Below, in pieces: positions 1 through 11,100 of a DNA stretch of 64,000 nucleotides; the first letter of the stretch is position 1, and the number at the start of each line of letters is the position of its first letter. The notes beneath the pieces were generated by a model. The model was given only the letters and a program-made list of their open reading frames with translations. It was not told the DNA's origin and did no database searches. Location: positions 501,001 to 565,000 of the forward strand of contig NC_020172.2 of assembly GCF_000224145.3 (NCBI RefSeq), written 5' to 3'. Both the position numbers and the translations under genes were made by a program. This DNA is from Ciona intestinalis (lineage: Eukaryota; Chordata; Ascidiacea; Phlebobranchia; Cionidae).

Positions 1-226
1 AATTTAAAATCCTGTTGTGAATAAAACGTTTAATAAACTTTGGAACCACGTCACTCCCCTAACAAATCAAAGTGCACGTACTGCGGTGGTTGTTCCGCAT
101 GAGAGAATTCTCATGTAAATCAGTTAACTGTAAATACAAACAGAAATGCAGACATTTGGTATAACACACAGGTGAACAGCGTACTTTCATTGTATTTTAT
201 CCACATTTAGGTCAGTATAAACTAAC

Positions 227-1486
227 ATGCCGATACCCGAAGCGCTTGCTACTTTGGGTGACAACCAGTTTTTTGGGGCAGGATTTGGTTTATTTATGAT
301 TGGTGCAGCGGCTTCAGTGATTCGAAAAGGTTCAGCAGTTGCAGTGCAACTTCTACGTCGAAGATTAATGACGACTTTAGAAATACCTGTGTCGGACCAT
401 AGTTATCATTGGGTGCTGGAATGGATTGCTCAAAGACCGGATATGAGCTGTCATTTCAGCGTCAAAACAGCTTTTCAAAAGCTTCATAGCGGGAAGATTT
501 CAACTGGGTTTGCGTTTGTGCCAAGCCCTGGAGCGCATTATATGTGGCTCGGCAAACTTCCCGTTAAAATTGAAAGGATAAGGGAAAAGCAGATGGTATC
601 AGCAAACCAACATATACCATATGAGACTGTAACCCTTACCACCCTCGGTCGTAACAAAGAAGTATTTGAGCAACTTCTTCTTGAAGCTCGTAGTTTTGCT
701 CTGCAGATGCAGAAAAACATGACACTTATATTCAAACCAATGGGAACGGAATGGAGACAGTTTGGAGAGCCGCAAAGAAGCAGACCTCTTCAGTCTGTTA
801 TGCTGGCCAGGGGACAAAGTGAGAGAATATGGGAAGATGTTAACCAGTTCCTGCAGTCACAGCAGTGGTACATTGATCGTGGCATACCTCACAGAAGAGG
901 ATACCTTTTGCATGGTCCTCCTGGATGCGGGAAGACCAGTTTCATTACAGCCTTGGCTGGTGAGCTTGAGTGCAGCATCTGTGTCTTGAACATTGGAGAC
1001 TGGACCCTCTCTGATGATCGTCTTCTACATTTCATGGTCAGTGCTCCTCCACAAAGCATCATCCTCCTGGAAGATGTTGATGCAGCTTTCCTAGATCGGA
1101 GCACAGAGCCACAGGACCCAAGGAGGCAAGGAATGAACATGGTGTCTCTGAGCGGGATTCTCAATGCCCTGGATGGGGTTGTCTCCTCAGAAGGCAGGAT
1201 TGTGTTCATGACCACTAATTATATTGAAAGGCTTGATGCAGCTTTGTTAAGACCTGGAAGGGTGGATGTGAAGGAACACGTTACCTACGCTGATACAGAA
1301 CAGATGTGTAGAGCTTTCATGCACTTCTTTCCATTAGAGAATCTAAAATACTCAGACAATTTTTCAAAAAATGTCCTAAAATTAAAAGAAAATGTTTCAA
1401 TGGCGCAGGTTCAAGCCTTTTTTATGCTGCACCGGACAGACCCAAAATACGCTTCAGAAAATGTTTCTGAAATGAGCAAATGTTAG
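227..1486 (+). CDS. BCS1L: Mitochondrial chaperone BCS1 (AAA ATPase), intronless
   Basis: This 419-residue reading frame is an uninterrupted BCS1-family protein, the same length as the human protein. The family sits in the mitochondrial inner membrane and translocates the folded Rieske iron-sulphur protein into respiratory complex III. Visible features are an N-terminal hydrophobic segment (about residues 16-32) followed by a basic stretch typical of the internal mitochondrial signal, the BCS1-specific middle domain with the FVPSPG motif near 97-102, and a C-terminal AAA domain. Walker A is GPPGCGKTS at 230-238, Walker B LLEDVDA at 280-286, and an arginine-rich second region of homology contains RPGRVD near 342-347. 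A 3' splice-acceptor-like CAG/TTTAG ends at 210, 16 bases before the ATG; it may be the end of a 5'UTR intron or a trans-splice site. The next gene starts 183 bp downstream on the same strand, with no AATAAA between them. Confidence 0.96.
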   Translation: MPIPEALATLGDNQFFGAGFGLFMIGAAASVIRKGSAVAVQLLRRRLMTTLEIPVSDHSYHWVLEWIAQRPDMSCHFSVKTAFQKLHSGKISTGFAFVPSPGAHYMWLGKLPVKIERIREKQMVSANQHIPYETVTLTTLGRNKEVFEQLLLEARSFALQMQKNMTLIFKPMGTEWRQFGEPQRSRPLQSVMLARGQSERIWEDVNQFLQSQQWYIDRGIPHRRGYLLHGPPGCGKTSFITALAGELECSICVLNIGDWTLSDDRLLHFMVSAPPQSIILLEDVDAAFLDRSTEPQDPRRQGMNMVSLSGILNALDGVVSSEGRIVFMTTNYIERLDAALLRPGRVDVKEHVTYADTEQMCRAFMHFFPLENLKYSDNFSKNVLKLKENVSMAQVQAFFMLHRTDPKYASENVSEMSKC

Positions 1487-1669
1487 GCAAAATATGTGCT
1501 TTCTAAAATATTGTCTTAAATTTAAAATGCCACCATTTATGTTCCCAATTGTTTACAGTGAAAAGTATGCATAGATAACCTTGATTGTAAATCTGTGATT
1601 GCTGTTTATTAATAACAAATCAGATAATTTCTAATGACAAGGCACCAAAACTATCTTACAACTAATATA

Positions 1670-4600
1670 ATGGGGCTACAGCTTCATAAAAATGCTGTGG
1701 CATACGCTGCTACTACATTAGCATCAAGTGCTATGAATTCAGTCTTTTTCTTCTATTACGTCAAACTGTTTCTCGACACTTATAAAGTTTCACCAACGTG
1801 GTTCCAATTTGCGCAGGTAAGCTGGAAAAACAGGATTTTGAATCAAATTCAATTTATTTAAAAAGGTGTGTCTTTCATGAATGAAAGTATTGGTTACGTA
1901 GTAATAAAATGAACAGGTTTGAGTGTGATAGGCTAGTTAATAAATTTTGTTTGTTAGACAAAATTCTTCATTAAAATTTGTGGCCTTGGTGTCATTCTTT
2001 ATTTCTATTCTATATGGCTACAGTGTCACATGCCATGGGACTTGAGTTTTAGGCCATAGTTGTTCCATTACCCCACCACTCAGGGTGCTACAACCATTCA
2101 GTCACCACTGGGTTGAAGCAATGTTTGTTTAGTGTCTTGCCCACGAACACATAAACTGTAACCTATAAATGGTATGAGCACCGTACCCAGTATTATTTAA
2201 TTTATATGCATGTACCTAACTACTAAGCCATGGCACCATACATCACTCTGTATTTAGTCTATCTTCTTTGTAGATCGTGTACATGCTTTGGAATGCTATT
2301 AATGACCCACTGTTTGGCTACATACAAGACAACTCTTCATGGGCTTTGTGCAGAAGTAGAAAGAAAGCGATCTACTATGGTGCACCGTTGTGGGCTTTGT
2401 TCTTCTTGCTGCCCTGGTTTAAATGGGCAGATTATGATATTGGTAGGCTGTCACGCTGTCTAATATATTAAGTTAGGACCATAGGTGTAATGTTAGGGCT
2501 TGGGGGTGCATCAAGGTACATCGTACATGTCAGTTTTGCCTCAATTTTAAAAATAGCAGTAACATCATGAGCATTATCCCCTCAGTTTTAAAATTAGTAT
2601 AAACCCTGTTGTTAGGTATCTGCACAAACATTTAGAACCAAAATATATTACAATTTCCATCAATCAATAAAGTTTCCTATGTTTAACTACCATGACCATG
2701 ATGGCAACTAGATTTTAAAATGTTACTCCAGATGTTGTTAAAAATTAAAATTTAAAACTTATTTATCTTTAATATTTATCTTTAAAAAAACTGTGGGTGT
2801 GAACGTGTGATTTTTTGACATTTTTGTTCAGGGGCAGTTAGGGATGCACATTACAGAATTTCTAATCCATGAGATTCGAAATCTTTTGTATTCGAATCTA
2901 ATTAAGGGATTCGGTATTCTGTTTAATGATGTCATCACTGGTCATCTCATATACAAATTTTAATTTTTAAAACTTACTAATTTTGAAAATTTTTAAAACT
3001 TACTAATTTTGAAAAACAATATTTTTGTGTTTGTGGGACTTTCGAGAGTAAACGTTTCGCAACGTCTTTCATAGCCTGCTATACGTTTCATGACGCAGAA
3101 ACTACCCAATAGTACAATTTTTGGTCATTTTACAGCTCATGATCCAACAAGGCTACTATTAAAGGGTCAATAAACTGACTTATGTGGGTGAAATTATTTT
3201 TTCTTATAAACATAAAAAGATTCGAAATTCTAGATTCGGAATTCTAGATTCGAAATAAAGTATTCTAGGATATCCTAGAATACCTAATTATTCTGTAATG
3301 TGCATCCTTAGGGGCAGTTAGCAGCCATGTTTGAACCTAAACTAACAAAATGGTTCCAAATGTTCAAACCACAGTATGTGTAAATTTTGGTAACTAATAA
3401 CTACATTCAATGTTTTCAGCCTCGAACACATGGATAGCGGGGTTGCACTTAATCGTAACACTGTGCGCATATGACTCTATGCTCACTTTCGTGCTACTTG
3501 CGCAGTGTGCACTTTTTGCCGAGATATCGACAAAACAAGAAGATCGTCTTCGGTTGGTCAAATACCAGCAAATAGCTTCTGTGATAGGAAGCAGCAGTGT
3601 TTTTCTCTCAACTGTCGTCTCAAACAACATGAAGAACTTTTTTAATCTCCAACTATATTGTGTTGCTGTAGCAGCAGTGGCTTTCCTATGTATGAGGTGG
3701 GTGATTGGTTTGATCTCTGTTCCTATATTTTATCAACAAATATATACATTCATTGTCTTATAAGTAGGACTTTCATAGTGTCCTTATTTTTAAGTCTACG
3801 TCCTAAAAAATATTAGTGTTCTTATTTTTAGAATTTATCGTCATTTGTGACTAAAATTTTTATTTTGTCTTTTTTAACAAGCAGTATAAATTCAGACCAG
3901 ATTCATATTTTTTTAATTTGTTAATATAAAAGTTTTGTAACTTCACAAAAACAGGAAGTTGTTAAAGCAGATTATGATAAATACAATTAGAGGAATAAAT
4001 GCAACCAATGGTTTTACGTTTTTCATCTTAATAAAAACAAATTTCTTGAGAATGTTTATTTATTTTTATGGGAAAGTAATTTTGTTTTCGTGGCATTGCC
4101 CACAAAGCACATAAGTTGTATTTACAGCGTTCTGTGTATTTTTGTTGGTCTGTGAGCAAAAGATTACATTGCGTAGGTGGTAGGTGGACAGTTTGTTTTA
4201 CCTTACCACCACAAACAAACAACCTAAATGAAGTTAGGCATATAATTACCCCATAAAAGGCTACTATAAATGTCGTTTTTTGATTGTCTTAATTTTATTA
4301 CAGTCTTTTTATTCTTTTTATAGCTGGATTCTTCTTAAATGAACGTTTGCTTTATTTTGAAGTGCCATGTGTATTAAATGTTAAAAATGCACTTTTATTC
4401 TTTTCATAAACACTTTAAAACTTCCTAGGTATTCCAGTATTAATGTGAGCACCAAATACGAAAGTGACAAATACAGTTCACCTGAATCTGAGGGTCTTCT
4501 TGGTAAAACCACCGACATGAGCACTGCTGGTGCTTGTACAATCACTAAACAAATTCTTTTTAATCGTAATTTCATATCATTTGTTCTCATGAACTTTTTT

Positions 4601-7513
4601 CAGGTAATTTAATAAATATTTATGCTGTACGCAAATACAAACTACTACATAGCCATCCATGTTTATAACCAATCAAAACCCTTAGTTTTTCGGGGATTAA
4701 TTTGCTGCTACTTTGGTATAGTGCTTAACACGTGTCTTTATAAAAAAAAATTGACACCGAAGTGTAACACGGTGATTTGCTTAGTTAAAAATGTCCATTT
4801 CAAAAATACACATGCTATACATGCATTGAAATAGCTTAAGGTGGGATATATACAATGTATACCCGAGTTTAATACTGTAGTAAAATTAATGTGCAAGATT
4901 GTAATTCTTCATCGTTTAAACCAGTGTTTCTCAACCTTTTAGCTTGCGAACCGGTAAAAATTCGAAACAAATTTTGTGGACCAGTGGACGTATGATAAAG
5001 TCCAAAGTAGACCATGAACTCTATATTACGTCACAGTGCCGCAAATTACGGAACTGGCCAAGTTTTTAATCAGTTTAAAATGTTATGTTTTATTTCTTTA
5101 ATTAATGGACATTACTTCAACATCTTGCATTTTTCAATTAAGATATAAGAATGTAATAGATTTGGCGGACTGGCAGAAAGTTAGCGCGGACCGACACCTG
5201 TCTGTGGACCGGTGGGCGGTGGTTGAGAACCACTGATTTAAACAGTCTTATCATAGGCGCCCAAAAAATGTTTGAAAACGCTTTATGGCTTTGGAAGTTT
5301 AAATGCTATGACATGTCAGTTAGCCATAACCTGTTTATTCATGGCGTTTTCCACTGGCATTAAGCACTCATTTGTGACAAAGATTTTTAAACTAAGTTTT
5401 TAAAAATGTCCTCAGGTATTCCACACAACATTCTGCTCGAATTTCCTTTTAATTTTTGCCGATCATTTGATTCCAAAAGATGCTCTTCCATCCTTAGCAA
5501 TGAGTGCATTGTATGGAGCTTCGTTTATTCTTCCCCAGGTAAGGCTTGAACTCAGAATAGTTTGGTCAGGGTTAGTATAATACACCATGTTGTAATAAAT
5601 ATTCCGTTTAAATTCGTATACCCACTATATACTGTAACAAGTATTCTATCTTTAAATTGATTTAATATTGCCATAATAGCTCAACATGCGTCTTATTTCT
5701 ACTAAAATAAATTCCACCAGCTGCAAAGGCAAGTTTTTTAAACAAGATTGCTTTAGTGTTTTGTTTACCTATGTATACACATATTTAGCTTTCAATTCTA
5801 ATCTGTATTTCGGCAGATTTGGCACAATACCCTAACACCCTTCTCAGTCCGAAAATTTTTTGTCTTCTCTTTCAAAATTTTTTAAATATTATTGTATTCT
5901 TTGGCTATGCATCTTAGAAAAACAGGAATTTTGGCCGAGTTTGTCCATTACGTGTGATACATACCTTGTGTTAATATGATACGCACGTGTGTATTCTATA
6001 GATAATTATACTTCTTGGTGGAGAAGTGATCATGAAGTTTGGCGCGTACAGAGTGGTGATGGTGTCGTTTTTCATCCAGTGTTTTGCAGGGTTGGCTCTC
6101 TTCTTAATAGGCAGTAACTCACCCTGGGTGCTTGGAACCTTCTTTATTCTTGATATGTGAGTATTAAAACATTTTTATTGAACTTAAGAAACCTGGGAAG
6201 AGAGAGAGATCTTTTAAATGCAGTTAATTCATAGTCATCAAACATTAGGACCTCATGGATTAATTTTGCAAGTAAAATTCTAATATCACCTCAGCAGGGT
6301 AAGAACTTGTCATATGTAACTTTGGGAAGATTGTTCTTGATTAGCCATTAGTGACCACCAGGCTGCAGCTATTGTTAACAAGTGTCTTGACCAAGAACTA
6401 ACAAACTCATAGCAGTTTATTCATGTTTTGTTTTAATTTATAATTCTTTGGTTGTTTCAATAGGACTATACCTTCTGCTGCATTCAGTCTGTTCAATATT
6501 CCATTATCTGATATAATTGATGAAGACATGAAAGCTTTTAACAGAAAGTAAGTTTAATTTTAAACGATTAATATATTTTAAACTTTAAATAAGTTTTAAA
6601 CGATTAATATATTTTACAAATGTAATTAGGCTCCTAATTTTGAAAAGGCAGCATTTCTATAAGTTTTAACAGATAAAAGTTCATGCATGGAAAAAGTTGC
6701 TTGCTTGTTCTTGTTTTTTATACATTACCTTTTAATTGAAAATAATCATTGCATTATTACTATTTTATCTTGTTTTGAGTCATATTTGTGACAAAATAAA
6801 TCGCTTAGGCATTTATACTGGCTACTCATCGGTACACTGATTTTTTTCATGCTCCATACCTTGCATACTTTTCACTGAATGTTGTTTTCACTGAATGTTG
6901 TTTTTAACTAACTTAACATTACAGACAGCCACAGTCATCAATGGTGTTCGGTACAAACGCACTGATCACCAAACCAGCCAACTCACTTGCCCCTATGATA
7001 GTGGTTGCTATTTTGAACAGGTAGGTGTTATATATAGTAAATAACGGTTACGAAAGCTATTGGATATACTGATAGAGTATAGTAGGTAAGGGTAAGGTGG
7101 TTCATGTTTTTAGTATTTTTATCGTTTCGTTCAGTACTGACAAAAATATTTACAGAGTTCTATTATAACCACTCTAAAAGAGCGTTGTTTATCCTAAAAA
7201 CGCGTTTCGAAAATATAAGATTTTATATGTTCACAGTAACTATCTTACATCAAAGCGCTACATATCAGTTTTTAATTAAAGTTTTTTTTTCCCTGTTACC
7301 AGTTACGGATATGAACACCTGAAAAACTACGGCGCCTCTGGTCCACCGCTCGATCCGTCAGCTAGCGCTAGAGAGCTAATGGATCTTCACTCCACTATGT
7401 TTCTTCTGCTGTGTTTTATACCAGTGATCGTCTCCTTGGCTCAGATTGTGGTCTGGAGTTTCTACGGTTTGCGCGACAGTCACACAACGGAGGCAAAATA
7501 CGTCGAATCTTAA
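1670..7513 (+). CDS. MFSD13A: MFSD13A / TMEM180-like major facilitator protein, nine exons
   Basis: Exons read 1670-1816, 2274-2442, 3420-3696, 4429-4603, 5416-5538, 6002-6156, 6464-6547, 6925-7020 and 7303-7513; all junctions close in frame and use GT-AG, giving 478 residues. An in-frame ATG at 1634 would add 12 residues, but the ATG at 1670 (MGLQLHKN) matches where the vertebrate protein begins. The N-terminal part has the family hallmark WNAINDPLFGYIQD, as in TMEM180/MFSD13A proteins, and about ten to twelve hydrophobic helices follow. The loop after exon 3 is hydrophilic. MFSD13A is a plasma-membrane major-facilitator homologue with no well established substrate, so none is claimed here. 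Introns 2 and 4 carry hAT-type MITEs, intron 6 holds a SINE fragment, and intron 7 holds a short duplicated segment. AATAAA at 8073-8078 is the likely poly(A) signal. Confidence 0.9.
2060..2200 (-). repeat. Diverged SINE-like fragment
   Basis: CACCACTGGGTTGAAGCAA followed by AGTGTCTTGCCCACGAACAC resembles the body of the tRNA-derived SINE at 10405 and 33187 but is more diverged, and the tRNA-like head is not recognisable. It lies in MFSD13A intron 1. Confidence 0.45.
2839..3310. mobile_element. hAT-type MITE with exact 8-bp target duplication
   Basis: A 472-bp non-coding element begins TAGGGATGCACATTACAGAA and ends with its near-perfect inverse (one mismatch in 21). It is bounded on both sides by the identical 8-mer GGGGCAGT (2831-2838 and 3311-3318), the target-site size of hAT transposons. 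Internal sequence holds clustered TTCGAA/TCTAGA palindromes and a 26-bp tandem duplication at about 2964-3015. It lies in MFSD13A intron 2. Confidence 0.9.
4922..5235. mobile_element. hAT-type MITE with CAGTG...CACTG ends
   Basis: A 314-bp element opens with CAGTGTTTCTCAACC and closes with GGTTGAGAACCACTG, an imperfect terminal inverted repeat like that of Charlie-type hAT elements. Flanks GTTTAAAC (4914-4921) and ATTTAAAC (5236-5243) match at 7 of 8 positions, consistent with a slightly decayed 8-bp target duplication. No transposase is present. It lies in MFSD13A intron 4. Confidence 0.85.
6345..6412 (-). repeat. SINE fragment (tRNA-derived family)
   Basis: The string TAGTGACCACCAGGCTGCAG followed by GTGTCTTGACCAAG matches the body of the SINE copies at 10405 and 33187. 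Only the part distal to the tRNA-like head is present. It lies in MFSD13A intron 6. Confidence 0.5.
6558..6616. repeat. Spaced direct duplication
   Basis: TTTTAAACGATTAATATATT occurs twice, about 37 bp apart, in MFSD13A intron 7. Confidence 0.88.
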
Positions 7514-8091
7514 GCTCTTTGCTCTGCAGTAAACTATATTTTAGAGATTTTTATTTGCTAAAGAAAAAAAGATGTTTACATCTTTGCACTTTGTATCATT
7601 GTGGACCAGTCTGTACTCGTTTTTAAAACGTACACAAACTTTTGCAACATTTAAGTGAATATGGCTCATTTCAAATTATTTTTCAAAGATGCTCTTATTT
7701 TAAATTTTCAAAGATGTTTTTAAATATATTTTGGTGTGGCTTATTTTATCTTGCTACGTTTACTATTATATACCCGAGGCCGAGAGCTATTTCTATATAT
7801 ACATTTATTATAGTACAGTGAGTACACTATTAAACGTAGAGGCGTTGCTGCAGCCTATGCATTTATTGTCATATGCAGACAACAATCGATTAAATTTTAC
7901 CGCCGTCTTACAGTTTCTGAATAAAATCGCCGGTGATAAAAGGAAATATCAATACATATGAACAGGCATGGCGTACAAGGCTGTCTTTAAAGTTGACGAT
8001 CCTAAGAACGTAAAAATACAGACATCGTAAATACAATGCTGTCCCGACAACACATGTCTGTTCCCACGGCTAAATAAAGATGTTAGAAGTT

Positions 8092-8098
8092 AGATAAG
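8092..8098 (+). promoter_or_regulatory. GATA-factor-like site upstream of carboxypeptidase
   Basis: AGATAAG lies 58 bp before the carboxypeptidase start codon. GATA factors commonly drive gut digestive-enzyme genes, so it fits the gene, but a 6-base match is weak on its own. Confidence 0.3.
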
Positions 8099-8155
8099 CC
8101 TTCTCTGGCCACTGTATAGTACAAGTCTTCGTACAGTCAGCAGACAACATTTAAA

Positions 8156-11100
8156 ATGAAGTTTTTTGTTGGAGTTTTGTTCCTCGTGCAGCTCGCTGTT
8201 TCTGTGAGGTTTGATGGGTAAGTTTGAATGAAAGAATGACCTCATTTGTTGTTGTAATAGTACTGTGTAGTATAAAGAGAGGCTGGCCTGGAGTCAACGC
8301 CCTATTCTAATATTTTCGAGTTTTGAACAATTAACGACGCTTATTTATGGCTCTAAAATTATCAAATTCTGTAAATATTTTTGTTTTCTATACCAAATTG
8401 GGCGCGAAAACTTTAGCTATCTTAACCCGCCCTGTTATAATAACACGTTTATCAATAGAACAGGATTTTAACCATAGCATGTTATACTATCTGTTGTTTT
8501 GTTGCTAACTCTTTTCGATTGCATGTTATTTTCGTTGCCGTGTTTGCATAAAAATACTTGGAGTAACCGTGGGGGAAGACGGGACACCTTTAACACAAAA
8601 TACCTAAATGTCCTGATCGTGTTTTAAACAACAACGGCGTATGGAAGTCGCGAGGATAGGCTACAGTTTTATAAGTCTTTAAATGTTTTTTATTTACTAA
8701 CAAATGTAACGATACAACAGAATATAGTGATATCCCATCTTTCCCCTTTACCATATAGTAGGATATGTTCCTGATGTACCAACCACTCTACTTTAAATAA
8801 AATGTATGGTTTGTTTAAACTTTGCTGTTTACAAACTTGAAGCAAACAAAGCATGTTTTTAAAAAAAATATTTAAAACCTAGAACTGTAAATGCTTTCGA
8901 CCAGTCTTGTGCGTAAATAATGATTACAGTACATGGGCAGGTTTCTTTCGTTTTTTTTTTGCAGCGAGCGCTAAAGAACTCAACGCCGCGGCGAAGAATT
9001 AATTAGGCGTTGTTGCTGTCGATTCACCAGCAAGTTTTAAAGCTTCCAGTATTAACTGTAATGCAAGGAAGGGCTTTAAATCTGTTCTGGTAAAATTGTG
9101 GATTTTATGTAAAAGAACTGCTGCACCTTATATAGTGGTTGTTTAAGAATGGTTTAACGAGTTTTTACGTGCGGGAGACACTGACAAATATTAGTACAGC
9201 TAGGGATCGAAGGGAATTTTTGTATTTAATTAACTTTTGTGTTATGGTATGCTTTTGGTTGCTATATATTTACAAACTAAGCCGCATTCCTAATTTGAAT
9301 CTGTGCAAAGGTCTTATATGGTCAGGTTGTGTTTTTACAATGTATAACCTATATATAGATACGCAGGTATTAAAGTAATTGCCCAGACATAAAAAGACCA
9401 AACGCTGCATTACAAGTTTACTAATTAACATTTACGCATCAAACACGTTATCATGCAGGCATGCAGATTTCACAACTCCGCCAATATAATGTGACGGTTA
9501 ACATTCAATGAGTTATACTTTGCTTTCACAGAGACCAGGTGATTACAGTTGTTCCACGAACACCACAACACGTCAAATTGCTACGAGACGTGGGAAGAGT
9601 TACAGAGGTAATAAAAAGTGACGTTTCATAAATGTGGCTGACTATTTAGACCTCTTACCTATATAACATGTGGCGTCGAATGTTTACGAGGTGTTATAGG
9701 CACCTGGCTCACGAGGATAATTAACTGACAGTATTTTAACTTGAGTAGGAAGCTACAAGTCTACCTAAGTTAATACAGAAGCTTAACTGTAGGTTGGTAA
9801 ATAGAAACAGTATATCATACAGTTTGGCTTTAAACCAATGTCCCTTATTTAGGTCGATTTTTGGAGTCCAGATGATGCATCTGGTGTTCTTGTTGGACAT
9901 CCAGTCGACATTCGATTTCCAGGGTGAGTTTTATTACCTCCTTTAATGCAGACGGAAATTACAGTTTCTGCTGTAATAGTTCACTTGCGTTGAGAAGCCA
10001 ATTAGATATTTATATTTACAATTTGCGTTTGTTCAGATCTTATGCTAAGGTGGCCAAAGAGCTTCTCCGAAAAGCCGGCATGAGTTACCAGGTACGGCAT
10101 TTCGAAGTTACTTATGTATCTTATCCAAATTGAAATAGCCATATTCACTTTTTAATTTGTTTGAATGAGATTTTAGTAGTTGAGATTTGAAGCCTAAAAT
10201 ATGTTTTAGTTTTTGTTCTATTTCGGTACAGATCAAGATCGAGAACGTACAAGAACTCGTCAACAAGCAGTTTGATAGAAATGGGGCTCACACACGAGCT
10301 GGAGGTTACGACTACTATGTTTACCACACTTATGATGAGGTATTGCTGGCATAACGTATTAGGTATTCAACCACCAGAAACTTGAACAATATTTGATTTT
10401 TTTAGCCCCTTTAGTAGTGACCACTGGGTTGGAGCAATTGTCGTTGTGTCTTGCCCAGGGACACATACCCACAGTGGTAGCAATAACGAGCCTTGAATCC
10501 ATTACGTCTGGGTTAGAGACAGGCGCGCTAACCGCAACTTATTCAACGGCGCCGGATATTCGGTGTATATAAAGCTCATACAGCACCACAAAAGGGAACA
10601 TGTTCCGTCTTTACCCCAACCTACTATATGTCACTATGCCGGTCGTGCTTTTTAAAAAATCTCTTATACGATGCATTTTATCAAGTAAAATACCACATTA
10701 AACACTGAACATTACCATATTAGTTCTAACAATTTCTCACCGAGACATGTTGTTCTATAACCTTAATACAACCCCCGTAGATTCAGCAGTGGATTTCAGA
10801 CATGGCAACCCAGTTTCCAACCCTGGCCCGACAAAGCTTATTGACCACTTCTACGGAAGGCCGTGCAGTAAACATGCTCACACTTGGTTCTTCTACCGAT
10901 AAACCGATCTTTCTTATTGATTGTGGAGTTCATGCTCGTGAATGGATTGCACCAGCATTCTGCCAATTCTTTGTGCATGAGGTAACGGGTTTAATTCCGA
11001 GTATTATCTTAATTTCTTACAACCTCATTTTTTAATTTTTATAATGCTACTTTTTTAACTGTTTTGTCTTATAACTTTATGATCGGTTTTTAAAATGTTT

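Noticed and set aside
8965..8976. Strong T-tract plus GCAG acceptor in carboxypeptidase intron 1
   Set aside because: Splicing from exon 1 gives a stop after two codons past the junction; the exon at 9532 fits the propeptide and frame.
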